From contig CAIMLX010000249.1 of the NCBI GenBank assembly GCA_903842455.1, positions 1 through 62,476 of the forward strand: DNA of 62,476 nt. Direction: 5' to 3'. Positions within the stretch are counted from its first letter, which is position 1. Every line of letters begins with the position of its first letter. Below, one piece after another: positions 45,687 to 53,562 of this stretch. The notes below the pieces were generated by a model. It saw only the letters and a program-made list of their open reading frames with translations. It had not been told where the DNA came from and searched no databases. The stretch is from an uncultured Hyphomicrobiales bacterium (lineage in GTDB: Bacteria > Pseudomonadota > Alphaproteobacteria > Rhizobiales > Devosiaceae). Both the position numbers and the translations under genes were made by a program.

Positions 45687-46445
45687 ATGCTCTTGCGTGT
45701 ATGGCTTGCCGCGCTGTGTTTCAGCGCATTATCGACGATTGCTCTGGCTGACGATTGGGCGGCGGTCAAACTGCGTGGCCAGGTCTTTCAGTTGGTCGAC
45801 AACGAGTGGCAGCCGCTCAAGCGCGGCGACGTCGTGCCCGACGACCGGGTGCTCCGCACGCTCCGGAACGGCCGGGTGGAACTGCATCGCGACGGCGAAG
45901 TCATCTCGCTCGGGCCACACACACAGGTGCAGATCGTTGACCGGACCGGACGGCGCTTCACCACGGTGAAGCAGCATTTCGGTGTGGTGGCGGTCGAAGC
46001 CGAGGTGCAGAACGTCGAACACTTTGCGGTGCAGACGCCCTTCGTCGCCGCCGTGGTCAAGGGCACCCGTTTCACCGTCCGTTCCGGCGAAGACTGGTCC
46101 AGGGTCGAGGTGCAGCGTGGCCGGGTTGCTGTCGAAAGCGAAATGACGCACGCGACCACCATGGTCTCGGCCGGCCAATCTGCCGCCGCGACCACCACCA
46201 CAGAGTTGACGGTGACCGGCAGGGGTGAACTGCCTCCCGTCATCGGTGCCAACGGCAAGATCATCCCCAAAGAGCACGGCCACCACAACAAAGCGGGCGA
46301 CGCAGCCAAGGCGGCGGACAAACTGGCAAAGACGGCCGAAAAGGCCGCCGAAAAAGACACGAAGGCCGCCGAGAAGGCCGCCAATGAGAGCCCGAAGCCC
46401 AAAGATAACGCAGCGAAGGGCAGCGGCAAGAAGGGCGACAAATAA
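45687..46445 (+). CDS. FecR-domain periplasmic protein
   Basis: The ATG at 45687 follows GAGGGG and gives 252 residues. A signal peptide (about 1-22, ending 'TIALADD') is followed by a FecR domain (about 25-160): 'RVLRTLRNGRVELHRDGEVISLGPHTQVQI', 'QTPFVAAVVKGTRFTV' in blocks, and 'VEVQRGRVAVES'. The last 60 residues are Lys/Ala/Glu-rich repeats ('AADKLAKTAEKAAEKDTKAAEKAA'-type), a helical tail. FecR-domain proteins of this kind commonly accompany CHASE2 enzymes; here the partner is the divergent CHASE2-EAL gene. No TonB receptor or ECF sigma gene is nearby. Confidence 0.88.
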   Translation: MLLRVWLAALCFSALSTIALADDWAAVKLRGQVFQLVDNEWQPLKRGDVVPDDRVLRTLRNGRVELHRDGEVISLGPHTQVQIVDRTGRRFTTVKQHFGVVAVEAEVQNVEHFAVQTPFVAAVVKGTRFTVRSGEDWSRVEVQRGRVAVESEMTHATTMVSAGQSAAATTTTELTVTGRGELPPVIGANGKIIPKEHGHHNKAGDAAKAADKLAKTAEKAAEKDTKAAEKAANESPKPKDNAAKGSGKKGDK

Positions 46446-46785
46446 GCCGACCGCGGCGAAGAGCGCGGCCCGACTGACGCCGGGGCGCATGTCGGCGATT
46501 GCCTTGGCGATCGACGATTCGGTGCTGGCGGCCGGCACCGTGGCGGCACTGAGCAAACTGCATAAAATCGATGGAAAACCTTGTCCGGAAGGTTGAACGT
46601 GGCTACAGCGTTAGCGCGAAAGGCAGCTGAGGCCCCCTCGGCTGCCGGATCGGGTGGCCCGGACCATCGGGATTGAGCACTGCCTTCGGATTGATTGTCC
46701 TGAGGCCACGCGTCTCGAATCGCGTCGGGGTCACCACCGCTTTCATCTCGCTCCGGGCCCGGCCACACCCGAAGGAATGCCTTAC
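46446..46785. other. 340-bp gap containing the right island end
   Basis: No gene is supported. The stretch carries the tRNA-Arg 3' repeat at 46698-46736, which marks the right boundary of the island, and the promoter of the CAP-domain gene that follows. Confidence 0.7.
46698..46736 (+). repeat. Right attachment-like repeat (tRNA-Arg 3' remnant)
   Basis: These 39 bases are identical to the last 38 bases of tRNA-Arg(CCT) except for one inserted C in the T-loop (GTCTCGAATC instead of GTTCGAATC). It lacks the 5' part of the tRNA and is not a gene. It is in the same orientation as the tRNA, 16 kb away. Confidence 0.88.
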
Positions 46786-47253
46786 ATGACCGCACGAAAC
46801 CTCTTCCGCCTCACCCTCGCCGGCGGTCTCGCCGTGGCGCTGGCTGCCTGCTCCATGGGGGGCGGCGCGCCGCTGTCCGAAGGGCTGACCACGCCGATGA
46901 ACCGGCCGGGCGCCCAGTTGAACCGCGTCGAAGCGCTGTTCCTGCTCAACGACTATCGCCGCCAGAACGGCGCCAGTGACCTGCGCGGCGATACGGTGCT
47001 CGATTCGACCGCCCAGGCGCTGGCCCAGAACTATGCCAAGTCGGGCGCCCAGCCGACGCTGCCGGCGGGAGCCACCGTGATGCGCCTGTCCGCCGGCTAT
47101 GCCACCTTCGCCGAAGTGTTCTCCGGCTGGCGTGCCGTGCCGGCAGATGCTGCCGCGCTTGCCAACCAGGGCGTCGGCCGGGCTGGCCTCGGCGTAGTGT
47201 ACGAACCCGCCTCGGTGAACGGCGTCTACTGGGTGCTGGTGCTTGCCCCCTGA
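46786..47253 (+). CDS. CAP-domain lipoprotein (SCP/PR1 family)
   Basis: The ATG at 46786 follows GAAGGA and gives 155 residues. The N-terminus has a lipoprotein signal with lipobox LAAC near residue 21. The mature part is a short CAP domain: 'LNRVEALFLLNDYRRQNGASDLRGDTVLDSTAQALAQNYA' in blocks, then 'YATFAEVFSGW' and the C-terminal 'GVVYEPASVNGVYWVLVLAP'. The usual CAP histidines are not obvious, so metal binding is doubtful. It is the first gene to the right of the island. The TusA-like gene overlaps its 3' end by 11 bases. Confidence 0.82.
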   Translation: MTARNLFRLTLAGGLAVALAACSMGGGAPLSEGLTTPMNRPGAQLNRVEALFLLNDYRRQNGASDLRGDTVLDSTAQALAQNYAKSGAQPTLPAGATVMRLSAGYATFAEVFSGWRAVPADAAALANQGVGRAGLGVVYEPASVNGVYWVLVLAP

Positions 47254-47473
47254 GACCATCGACTGCCGGGGGCTGAAATGCCCCCTGCCCGTCCTCAAGC
47301 TCGAAAAGCGGGTTGAAGCTGCCGTGCCGGGCACGGTGCTGATCGTGCTCGCCACCGATCCGATGGCAAAGATCGACATTCCGCTCTACTGCCGCCAGCA
47401 CGGCCACGCCTGCGAGGCGTCGAGCGAGGATGGCGTGCTGCGCTTCGAGGTAAGGCGGGGAGCGACGCCGTAG
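47243..47473 (+). CDS. TusA-like sulfurtransferase family protein
   Basis: From a TTG at 47243, inside the CAP gene, a 76-residue protein reads 'MPPETIDCRGLKCPLPVLKLEK'. The CPxP motif with its sulfur-carrying cysteine is intact, and the small beta-alpha fold matches TusA/YedF. TusA relays sulfur for tRNA thiolation and molybdopterin synthesis. The 11-base overlap suggests translation coupled to the CAP gene. It is convergent with the dacF-type gene, 12 bases apart. Confidence 0.88.
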   Translation: MPPETIDCRGLKCPLPVLKLEKRVEAAVPGTVLIVLATDPMAKIDIPLYCRQHGHACEASSEDGVLRFEVRRGATP

Positions 47474-47485
47474 GGCGTCCCCGCC

Positions 47486-48568
47486 TCAATCCACCAGCGC
47501 CACCGCTGCCGGCGCCCACTGCGGCCGCGGCCGGGGAATCGGGATATCGACGATCACCCCCAAGTCCGTCGCCGTGTATTCGGCACCGTTGATCTCGTCG
47601 GTCAGATAGCTCGGCTGCCCCTTGAGCCCCAGCGGAAAGGCCGCCTCGCGCTCGGCGATGAACTGCTTGGCCTGCTTGCCGCAGATCTGCGCCCGCATGT
47701 TGACCGGCTCGGCCTCGATGTTGGGCAGTTGCACCACGCTTCGCCCGGTGCCGCCCACCGACCCGGCGAGACCCTTCAGCACCAGTTCGGCGGCCATTTC
47801 GTTGCGCTCGCGCGCCGACGATCCGCCCAGCACCACGACCAGCAGGTTCCGCCCATCGCGGCGGACCGTGGCGACGATGTTGAGGCCCGAGGCGCAGATA
47901 TAGCCGGTCTTCATCCCGGTCGTGCCCTGGAAGTGCTCCAGCAGGCCGTTGTTGGACTCGTGGCTCGCCTTGCCCAGCCGCACCCGCTCGGTCGAGAACA
48001 TGTCGAGATACTGCGGATAGTCGCGGTGGATGTAGAGGCCGAGCATGGCCAGGTCGCGCGCCGAGGTGACCTGCGCCCCGGCACTGAGGCCGTTTGGATC
48101 GACGAAATGCGTGGCGCTGAGGCCCATGGCCGCGGCCATCTGGTTCATCTCGGCGACGAATTCTTTTTCGCTGCCCGACACCGCTTCGCCGATCGCCACC
48201 GCCAGGTCATTGGCCGATTTGACGATCAGCACGTAGAGCGCGTCGCGCAGCGTGATCGATGAACCGATGGCGAGGCCCGACTTGGATGGCGCCTGGTTCC
48301 AGGCGTTGCGCGACACCTTGATGGTGCTGTCGAGGTTGATCCGGCCGGCCTTGATGGCCGCGAACGCCACGTAGGCGGTCATCATCTTGGTCAGCGACGC
48401 GGGATGCCAGGGCTGCCCGGCCTCCTCGGCATAAAGGACCTCCCCGGTATCCATGTCGACCAGCAGGCGCGGGTTGGCACTGGCCGGCCAGGACGCCAGC
48501 AGCGTTGCAATTATCGTCAGCAGGGCGATGAGTACGGCCGCTTTTGGCCGGCGAGCTTGCGCGAACAA
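47486..48568 (-). CDS. D-alanyl-D-alanine carboxypeptidase (DacF/PBP5 type)
   Basis: This penicillin-binding protein removes the terminal D-Ala from peptidoglycan stem peptides. The TTG at 48568 follows GGAGGC by five bases and gives 360 residues. The signal peptide ends near 'ASANPR'. The active-site motifs are in order: Ser58-x-x-Lys61 in 'ASLTKMM', Ser118-Ala-Asn120, and Lys220-Thr-Gly in 'GMKTGY'. The C-terminal 90 residues form the extra domain of the class, ending in a Pro/Arg stretch. The periplasmic location fits. Confidence 0.94.
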   Translation of the reverse strand: MFAQARRPKAAVLIALLTIIATLLASWPASANPRLLVDMDTGEVLYAEEAGQPWHPASLTKMMTAYVAFAAIKAGRINLDSTIKVSRNAWNQAPSKSGLAIGSSITLRDALYVLIVKSANDLAVAIGEAVSGSEKEFVAEMNQMAAAMGLSATHFVDPNGLSAGAQVTSARDLAMLGLYIHRDYPQYLDMFSTERVRLGKASHESNNGLLEHFQGTTGMKTGYICASGLNIVATVRRDGRNLLVVVLGGSSARERNEMAAELVLKGLAGSVGGTGRSVVQLPNIEAEPVNMRAQICGKQAKQFIAEREAAFPLGLKGQPSYLTDEINGAEYTATDLGVIVDIPIPRPRPQWAPAAVALVD

Positions 48569-48674
48569 GGCGCCTCCGGATGCAGTTGCTGGAGCGGCCT
48601 GCTTCTAGCAACCGGAGGCGCGGTGCTCAATGACCGATGTCCGAGGTCAAAGGATTTTGAACCCGCCGGCGACC

Positions 48675-49370
48675 TCAGGTCAGATCCGGCAGGTTCCTCG
48701 CGCTCGACCACCGGTGAAACAGCGTCCGCCTCGGCTCCGGCAGCGGCTGCTCGAGCAGGTCCACCGACGCCATGCCGTCGATGCGAAAGCTGCGATAGTC
48801 CTGCCTCAGCGTGCACCAGGCCACCAGCGTCTGGTGGCGGTCGAAATAGCCCAGCGCCACCGGCCACACCGTACGCTCGCTCAGCGTGCCGGACTTGTCG
48901 CGATAGGCCAGCCACACCTGCCGCTCCTCGCGCAGCGCCCGGCGGAGTGTGCCGAGGACTCGATCTTCGGGCGCGTCGCCCGAGCGCGGAATGACGAACA
49001 GGCCGATCGAATTCATCTCGTCGCGCAGCGCCTTCGGCAGCACTGCGGCGATCTTGGCCGAAGCGTCACGGGCGGTGGCCGCCATCTCGCTGTCCGGCCC
49101 GTAGATCAACCCGCGCAGCCCCAGCACCAGCGCCTCGAGCTCCTCGTCGCTGAACATCAGCGGCGGCAGGAAGTGCTCCGCGCGAAGCTGGAAGCCCACC
49201 CCCGGCTCGCCGTCGATCGCCGCGCCCATCGACTTGAGCGTCGCCAGGTCGCGGTAGACCGAGCGCAGCGATACGCCCATTTCGCCCGCCAGCATCTGCC
49301 CGCTGACCGGCGCGCGCCGGCGCCGCAGCGCCTGCATGAGGTCGAGCAACCGTTCGGAGCGCTTCGCCAT
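48675..49370 (-). CDS. YafY-family HTH and WYL-domain transcriptional regulator
   Basis: The 231-residue product has an N-terminal winged helix (about 5-60; 'GVSLRSVYRDLATLKSMGA') and a WYL domain (about 140-210; 'QVWLAYRDKSGTLSERTVWPVALGYFD' in blocks and 'FRIDGMASVDLL'). Such regulators respond to small ligands or nucleic acids through WYL. The gene is divergent from the DJ-1/PfpI gene with about 75 bases between, so it probably controls that gene. That pairing is common in proteobacteria. Regulation is inferred from location alone. Confidence 0.93.
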   Translation of the reverse strand: MAKRSERLLDLMQALRRRRAPVSGQMLAGEMGVSLRSVYRDLATLKSMGAAIDGEPGVGFQLRAEHFLPPLMFSDEELEALVLGLRGLIYGPDSEMAATARDASAKIAAVLPKALRDEMNSIGLFVIPRSGDAPEDRVLGTLRRALREERQVWLAYRDKSGTLSERTVWPVALGYFDRHQTLVAWCTLRQDYRSFRIDGMASVDLLEQPLPEPRRTLFHRWSSARNLPDLT

Positions 49371-49446
49371 CTAGCCGGTCGATGCTGACAAAATCGGGTC
49401 TCCCGTCGCGCTAGCGCTCTGCCATCGCCAGCAAGGAGAAAACCAG

Positions 49447-50016
49447 ATGCCGAAGATCGTGACCATCCTCACCGAAGGCTTCGCGGATTGGGAGACGGCC
49501 CTGCTCAACGCCGTCGCCCGATCCTACTACAATGTCGAAACCCACTACGCGACGCCGGGCGGCGAGCCCGCCACCTCGTCCGGCGGCTTGCGCGTGATGC
49601 CGGACCTGGCGGCTGAAGCCGTCCAGCCCGAGGCCTTCGACGCGGTGATCGTCTGCGGCGGCACGGCGTGGCAGTCCGCTACCCCTCCCGACGTCGCCGC
49701 GTTGCTGCAGGCCACCCGGCAGCGAGGCGTACTGCTCGGGCTTATCTGCGACGCGACCTGGGCGGCGGCCAAGGCCGGCATCCTCGATGACGTGCAGCAC
49801 ACCTCGAACGGGGTCGGCCACCTCGATCCGACCGGCTACCGCGGCAGCGCGCTCTATCGCGACACGGCCGGGGCTGTCGCCGACCACCGGATCGTCACGG
49901 CGGCGGGCACCAGCCCGGTCGCCTTCATGACGGCAGTGATGGAAGGCCTCGGCCTCGCCAATGACGACCTCAGCTACTATGTCGGCCTGCACGCGGCCCA
50001 GTACAAAGCCGCCTGA
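49447..50016 (+). CDS. DJ-1/PfpI family protein (type 1 glutamine amidotransferase-like)
   Basis: The 189-residue product has the DJ-1 core. The nucleophile Cys101 is in 'LLGLICDATWAAAKAGIL' and the acidic residue is Glu16 in 'DWETALL', with 'DAVIVCGGTAW' as the oxyanion strand. Members act as proteases, glyoxalases or stress chaperones; activity cannot be told apart from sequence here. An AAGGAGAAA site precedes the ATG. The divergent WYL regulator is the likely controller. Confidence 0.92.
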   Translation: MPKIVTILTEGFADWETALLNAVARSYYNVETHYATPGGEPATSSGGLRVMPDLAAEAVQPEAFDAVIVCGGTAWQSATPPDVAALLQATRQRGVLLGLICDATWAAAKAGILDDVQHTSNGVGHLDPTGYRGSALYRDTAGAVADHRIVTAAGTSPVAFMTAVMEGLGLANDDLSYYVGLHAAQYKAA

Positions 50017-50067
50017 TCCGGTCACGCCGGGCGCGGGGTCTCGACCTCGCGCCGGCGTAGCCCGGTT

Positions 50068-50661
50068 TCAGGTCTCCGGCGCTTTCCGGTTCGCCTCGAA
50101 CCCCTGCCAGCCCTCGCGTTCGTAGGTGTCGCGGCGGCTGGCAATGTCGGCACCACCGGCATGGCGGAGGATTGCCATCCCCGCCTCGGCATGGGCGTCA
50201 TCCACCCGCGCCGAGACCACTGCGCCGCCCCGGCGCACATTCTCGGCGAGGACCTCGGCATCGGCCTCCGGGATGTCGTCATGCGTCATGGCGCTGACGA
50301 GGCCCGCTGTCGCCGCACCCACCCCCGCGCCGGCGATAGCCCCCACCGCGGTCGCAATCAGCCAGCCGCCCGCCACCACGGCGCCAAACCCCGGAATAGC
50401 CACGATTCCCAGCCCGGCGAGCAGCCCACCGGCAGCCCCGAGCCCGGCGCCGATTTCGCCACCCATCGTCGTGCGGCCTTCAACCTCGTCGACCTCGACG
50501 GGTTCGTCGGTCGCGCCGGAAACAAGGCCGATATCCGCGCTGTGCATGCCGGCCTCGTCCAGCAGGCGCACGGCCTGACGCGCGTGCTCGTAGGTGTCGA
50601 ACAGTCCGGTAATCGTCTGAATGGTGACCTCCCTGAGGGGATTCGTGCTCGGCCCAACCAT
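50068..50661 (-). CDS. Glycine-rich stress protein (general stress protein YflT-like)
   Basis: The ATG at 50661 gives 197 residues. A better-placed ribosome binding site (GGGAGGT) actually precedes an ATT at 50622, which would start 'IQTITGLFDTYEHARQAVR', as homologues usually do. The N-terminal 60 residues form the YflT-type ferredoxin-like domain; then comes a very glycine/alanine-rich hydrophobic segment ('GLGAAGGLLAGLGIVAIPGFG' in part) likely to insert in membranes, and a short C-terminal domain ending 'QGFEANRKAPET'. A perfect EcfG-type promoter lies upstream, fitting a stress role. Confidence 0.82.
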   Translation of the reverse strand: MVGPSTNPLREVTIQTITGLFDTYEHARQAVRLLDEAGMHSADIGLVSGATDEPVEVDEVEGRTTMGGEIGAGLGAAGGLLAGLGIVAIPGFGAVVAGGWLIATAVGAIAGAGVGAATAGLVSAMTHDDIPEADAEVLAENVRRGGAVVSARVDDAHAEAGMAILRHAGGADIASRRDTYEREGWQGFEANRKAPET

Positions 50662-50693
50662 AGCAGATGATCGGCCGGCACGCCCTCTACGCA

Positions 50694-50719
50694 AACGGCC
50701 TGCTGCGCCCACGCGTTCC
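50694..50719 (-). promoter_or_regulatory. EcfG-type promoter of the stress protein gene
   Basis: On the minus strand GGAAC (50719-50715), 17 bases and CGTT (50697-50694) form a perfect consensus. Transcription would begin near 50686, just ahead of the ATG at 50661. Confidence 0.72.
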
Positions 50720-50722
50720 GGC

Positions 50723-51055
50723 TCAGGCGCCGAGCCACATCCGCATCGCGAACACCACAAGCACCCCACCCGCCATCGCCGCGAACAGGTTGCGCGTGCC
50801 GACATAGATCAGCGTCACCGCCACCGCGGCGACCGTCTCAGCCGGCAGGAACGCCTCGGCAAGGCTGCGTCCCGGTGCGACCGCCAGAACCGCCGGCGCC
50901 ACCAGCGCCGCGAGCACCGCGCCCGGCACATGCTTCATCCAGCTGGCGACGAACCCCTGCGTCGGCAGCCGGTCGGCGAGCAGCATCCCGGCCGCCCGGA
51001 TGCCATAGGTGACCGCGGCCATGCCGAGGATGGTGAGGAGCGCCTCAAGCGACAT
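50723..51055 (-). CDS. azlD: AzlD family branched-chain amino-acid exporter small subunit
   Basis: The 110-residue product has four transmembrane helices and matches AzlD: 'LGMAAVTYGIRAAGMLLADR', 'FVASWMKHVPGAVLAALVAP' and a hydrophobic end. AzlD works with AzlC to export branched-chain amino acids or their analogues. It overlaps azlC by 11 bases, and both are read leftward. Genes beside it do not suggest a specific substrate. Confidence 0.92.
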   Translation of the reverse strand: MSLEALLTILGMAAVTYGIRAAGMLLADRLPTQGFVASWMKHVPGAVLAALVAPAVLAVAPGRSLAEAFLPAETVAAVAVTLIYVGTRNLFAAMAGGVLVVFAMRMWLGA

Positions 51056-51758
51056 GCCGCGCCCTCCACTGGTCGGCCAGCGCCCCCGCGAGGCTGCCGA
51101 CGATGCCGCCGAAAATGATGTACCACTTGCCCTCGATGACGCTTGCCGTCAGCAGCGCCGCCAGCGCCCCGACCAGCCACGGCACGATATCCGTCCGGCC
51201 CTTCCACATGCCCAGCAGCAGCGCGATGAAGGTGGCGGTGAAGGCGAAATCGAGCCCGTATTTCACCGGATCGTCGATGAAGGCACCGACCACCCGGCCC
51301 AGCAGCGTTGAGCTCACCCAGTTCAGCCAGCTGAGCACTCCGGTGCCCACGAGAAACGCCACGCTGCCGCCGCCCTTCCGCATCTCCGCCATCGTCATCG
51401 CCCACTGCTCGTCGGAAACGAAGAACACCGCGGCAAAGGCCCTGGGTCGCGATACCCCGGCCAGCAGCGGCCGGAGCGTCGCCGACATCAGCAGCATGCG
51501 CAGGTTGACGATGGCGGTGGCGGCAACGATCGCGACGATCGGCAGCGATCCCGGCGTCCAGCTGTCGAGGGCCACGAACTGGCTCGACCCGGCAAACACC
51601 AGCCCGCTCATCAGCAGCACTTCGAGCACGCTCATGCCCTTCTGCCCCGCCAGCACGCCCCACACCACGCCATAACTGGCAATGGAGATGGCGACCGGAA
51701 TGAACAGGGTGACACCGAGCCAGAACTGGCTGCGGGCGGAAGAAACGGGACGATCCAT
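51045..51758 (-). CDS. azlC: AzlC family branched-chain amino-acid exporter large subunit
   Basis: The 237-residue product has about six to seven transmembrane helices. AzlC signatures are visible: 'MSGLVFAGSSQFVALDSW', 'TAIVNLRMLLMSATLRP' and 'FFVSDEQWAMTMAEM'. With AzlD it forms an efflux system for branched-chain amino acids in the inner membrane. azlC comes first and overlaps azlD by 11 bases, so the two are translationally coupled. No regulator gene is adjacent. Confidence 0.93.
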   Translation of the reverse strand: MDRPVSSARSQFWLGVTLFIPVAISIASYGVVWGVLAGQKGMSVLEVLLMSGLVFAGSSQFVALDSWTPGSLPIVAIVAATAIVNLRMLLMSATLRPLLAGVSRPRAFAAVFFVSDEQWAMTMAEMRKGGGSVAFLVGTGVLSWLNWVSSTLLGRVVGAFIDDPVKYGLDFAFTATFIALLLGMWKGRTDIVPWLVGALAALLTASVIEGKWYIIFGGIVGSLAGALADQWRARHVA

Positions 51759-52023
51759 GGGCGCCGAGCCTACCCGATCCCGCTCGCCCGCAGCGATGAT
51801 ATTTGGCGATCATCCCCATCAGCCGCTGTGATCGTTAGCATGCTAACTGCCCGTTGACCCACGTTCGGGGCGGGCGTATTGAGACGGCCGAGCGCCATAT
51901 CCCATCCGTGCCCAGACCCGCCAGCATCGCATTTTCGATGTGAAGTGGCCCGACCGCAGTCCTCCCGGGCTGCCTTCGCTTCGGGGTCGGCGCCCGCGAC
52001 ACTCAGGGATACGAAAGACCAGC

Positions 52024-53376
52024 ATGATCGACTTTTCGCGCCCGCTCTGGCAGCGCTTCCTCGTCTTCCTCTTGCCGCTGATGCTCAGCAATATTCTGCA
52101 GAGCCTCTCGGGCACCATCAACTCGGTCTATATCGGCCAGATGATCGGCACGCACGCGCTGGCCGCCATCTCCACCTTCTTCCCCGTGATGTTCCTGCTG
52201 ATCAGCTTCGTCATCGGGCTGGCCTCCGGCGCCTCCATCCTGATCGGCCAGGCCTGGGGCGCCAGGAACCTCAAGAAGATCAAGGAGGTGACCGGCACTA
52301 CCCTCACCGTCGGCTTCCTCATGGGCTGCGTCATCGCCCTGTTCGGCGGCTTTTTTGCGCGTGACATGATGGCCCTGCTCGGCGCGCCGGCCGAGGTGCT
52401 GGACATGTCGGCCAGCTATGGCCGCATCATCCTCTTGGGCATGCCGGGCTTCTTCATCTTCCTCATCGTCACCTCGATGCTGCGCGGCGTCGGCGATACC
52501 GTCACCCCGCTGTTCTCGCTGGTGCTGTCGATCCTTGTCGGCCTCGTCGTCACCCCGGCGCTGATCCAGGGCTGGTTCGGCCTGCCCCGGCTCGGCGTCG
52601 ATTCGGCGGCTGTCGCCTTCATCGCCGGCTTCATGCTGGTGCTGGTGTTCCTGTTCTTCTGGCTGCGCTTCAAGAAAAGCCCGATGGCGCCCGATGCCGC
52701 ACTGCTCGGCGCCCTCAAGGTCGATTTCAAGCTGCTCGGCATGATCCTGAAGCTCGGCATCCCGGCGGGCATCGCGATGATCGTGGCGTCGCTCTCGGGC
52801 CTGGTGATCGTCGGCATCGTCAACCGCTTCGGCGTCGAAGCTACGGCGGCCTATGGCGCGGTCAACCAGGTGCTGAGCTATATCCAGTTCCCGGCCATGT
52901 CGATCTCGATCGCCGCATCGATCTTCGCCGCCCAGGCGATCGGCGCCCGCCGCTTCGACGAGGTGGAACGCGTCACGCGAACCGCGCTGCTGATGAACCT
53001 CATCATCACCGGCGGCCTGGTGCTGCTCGCCTATGTCGGGTCCGAGTATCTGATCCGCGCCTTCATCACCGACAACGCGGTGGTCGAAGTGGCAGAGCGG
53101 CTGCTGCACATCGTGCTGTGGAGCTGCATCATCTCGGGCTGGGGCACCACCTTCTCGGCCGTGATGCGGGCCTCTGGCGACGTCTGGATCCCGATGGTCC
53201 TGTCGCTCGCCGCCATCCTCTGCGTCGAGGTCCCGGCCGCCCTGATCCTGAGCAATATCTACGGCCTCGACGGCGTCTGGATCGGCTACACCATGAGCTT
53301 CTCCGCCCTGCTGCTCCTCCAGGCGACCTACTACTACGTCGTGTGGCGCAAGAAGAAGATCACCGCGCTGGTCTGA
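52024..53376 (+). CDS. MATE family multidrug/toxin efflux transporter
   Basis: The ATG at 52024 gives 450 residues with 12 predicted transmembrane helices in two homologous MatE halves. Signatures are 'LPLMLSNILQSLSGTINSVYIGQ' in part, 'GLASGASILIGQAWGARN', and in the second half 'VNQVLSYIQFPAMSISIAASIFAAQ' in part. Members exchange sodium or protons for cationic drugs or metabolites. The ribosome binding site is weak. It is convergent with the AAC(3) gene across a repeat region, so it is monocistronic. Confidence 0.93.
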   Translation: MIDFSRPLWQRFLVFLLPLMLSNILQSLSGTINSVYIGQMIGTHALAAISTFFPVMFLLISFVIGLASGASILIGQAWGARNLKKIKEVTGTTLTVGFLMGCVIALFGGFFARDMMALLGAPAEVLDMSASYGRIILLGMPGFFIFLIVTSMLRGVGDTVTPLFSLVLSILVGLVVTPALIQGWFGLPRLGVDSAAVAFIAGFMLVLVFLFFWLRFKKSPMAPDAALLGALKVDFKLLGMILKLGIPAGIAMIVASLSGLVIVGIVNRFGVEATAAYGAVNQVLSYIQFPAMSISIAASIFAAQAIGARRFDEVERVTRTALLMNLIITGGLVLLAYVGSEYLIRAFITDNAVVEVAERLLHIVLWSCIISGWGTTFSAVMRASGDVWIPMVLSLAAILCVEVPAALILSNIYGLDGVWIGYTMSFSALLLLQATYYYVVWRKKKITALV

Positions 53377-53400
53377 ACTGGCACCATCCTGCCAGCATCG

Positions 53401-53530
53401 CCTTCTCCCCCTGTGGGAGAAGGTGGCGGCAGCCGGATGAGGGGTGGCTTCAAGTGTCACCGAGGCGGCAGCGTGCCGTCAACAACCCCTCATCCGCCGT
53501 TCGGGCACCTTCTCCCACAGGGGGAGAAGG
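53401..53530. repeat. Inverted-repeat REP-type element
   Basis: Outer arms CCTTCTCCCCCTGTGGGAG and its reverse complement near 53512-53530 enclose inner arms around GGATGAGGGGT and ACCCCTCATCC. Each half contains its own palindrome. This type of intergenic element is widespread in rhizobial genomes. It lies between the convergent MATE and AAC(3) genes. Confidence 0.8.
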
Positions 53531-53562
53531 CGAAAGAGCCGCGTCCATCAAGCCACTGTTGC

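Larger units (their letters stand above)
30573..46736 (+). mobile_element. Putative 16-kb genomic island inserted at tRNA-Arg(CCT), no integrase left
   Basis: The island is bounded by an intact tRNA-Arg at the left and a direct repeat of its 3' 38 bases at the right. The cargo is accessory: TreZ, transglutaminase-like, several tiny proteins, SRAP, LigD, two Ku, CBM9-like, CHASE2-EAL and FecR. No integrase, excisionase, transposase or conjugation gene is present between the repeats. The element is therefore either fixed after losing its integrase or was mobilised in trans. The boundaries are seen in sequence; the transfer history is inference. Confidence 0.7.

Noticed and set aside
46698-46736. 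A second tRNA gene
   Set aside because: Only the 3' 38 bases are present and the T-loop has an extra base; no acceptor 5' strand, D-arm or anticodon loop exists, so it is a remnant.
46777-46785. ATG at 46777 as the start of the CAP-domain lipoprotein
   Set aside because: It directly abuts the GAAGGA binding site, leaving too little spacing; the ATG at 46786 has normal spacing and begins the lipoprotein signal.
52003-53460. A 485-codon open frame opposite the MATE transporter
   Set aside because: It is a His/Asp/Gln/Arg-rich mirror of a membrane protein, typical of antisense frames in high-GC genomes. The MATE gene is certain.
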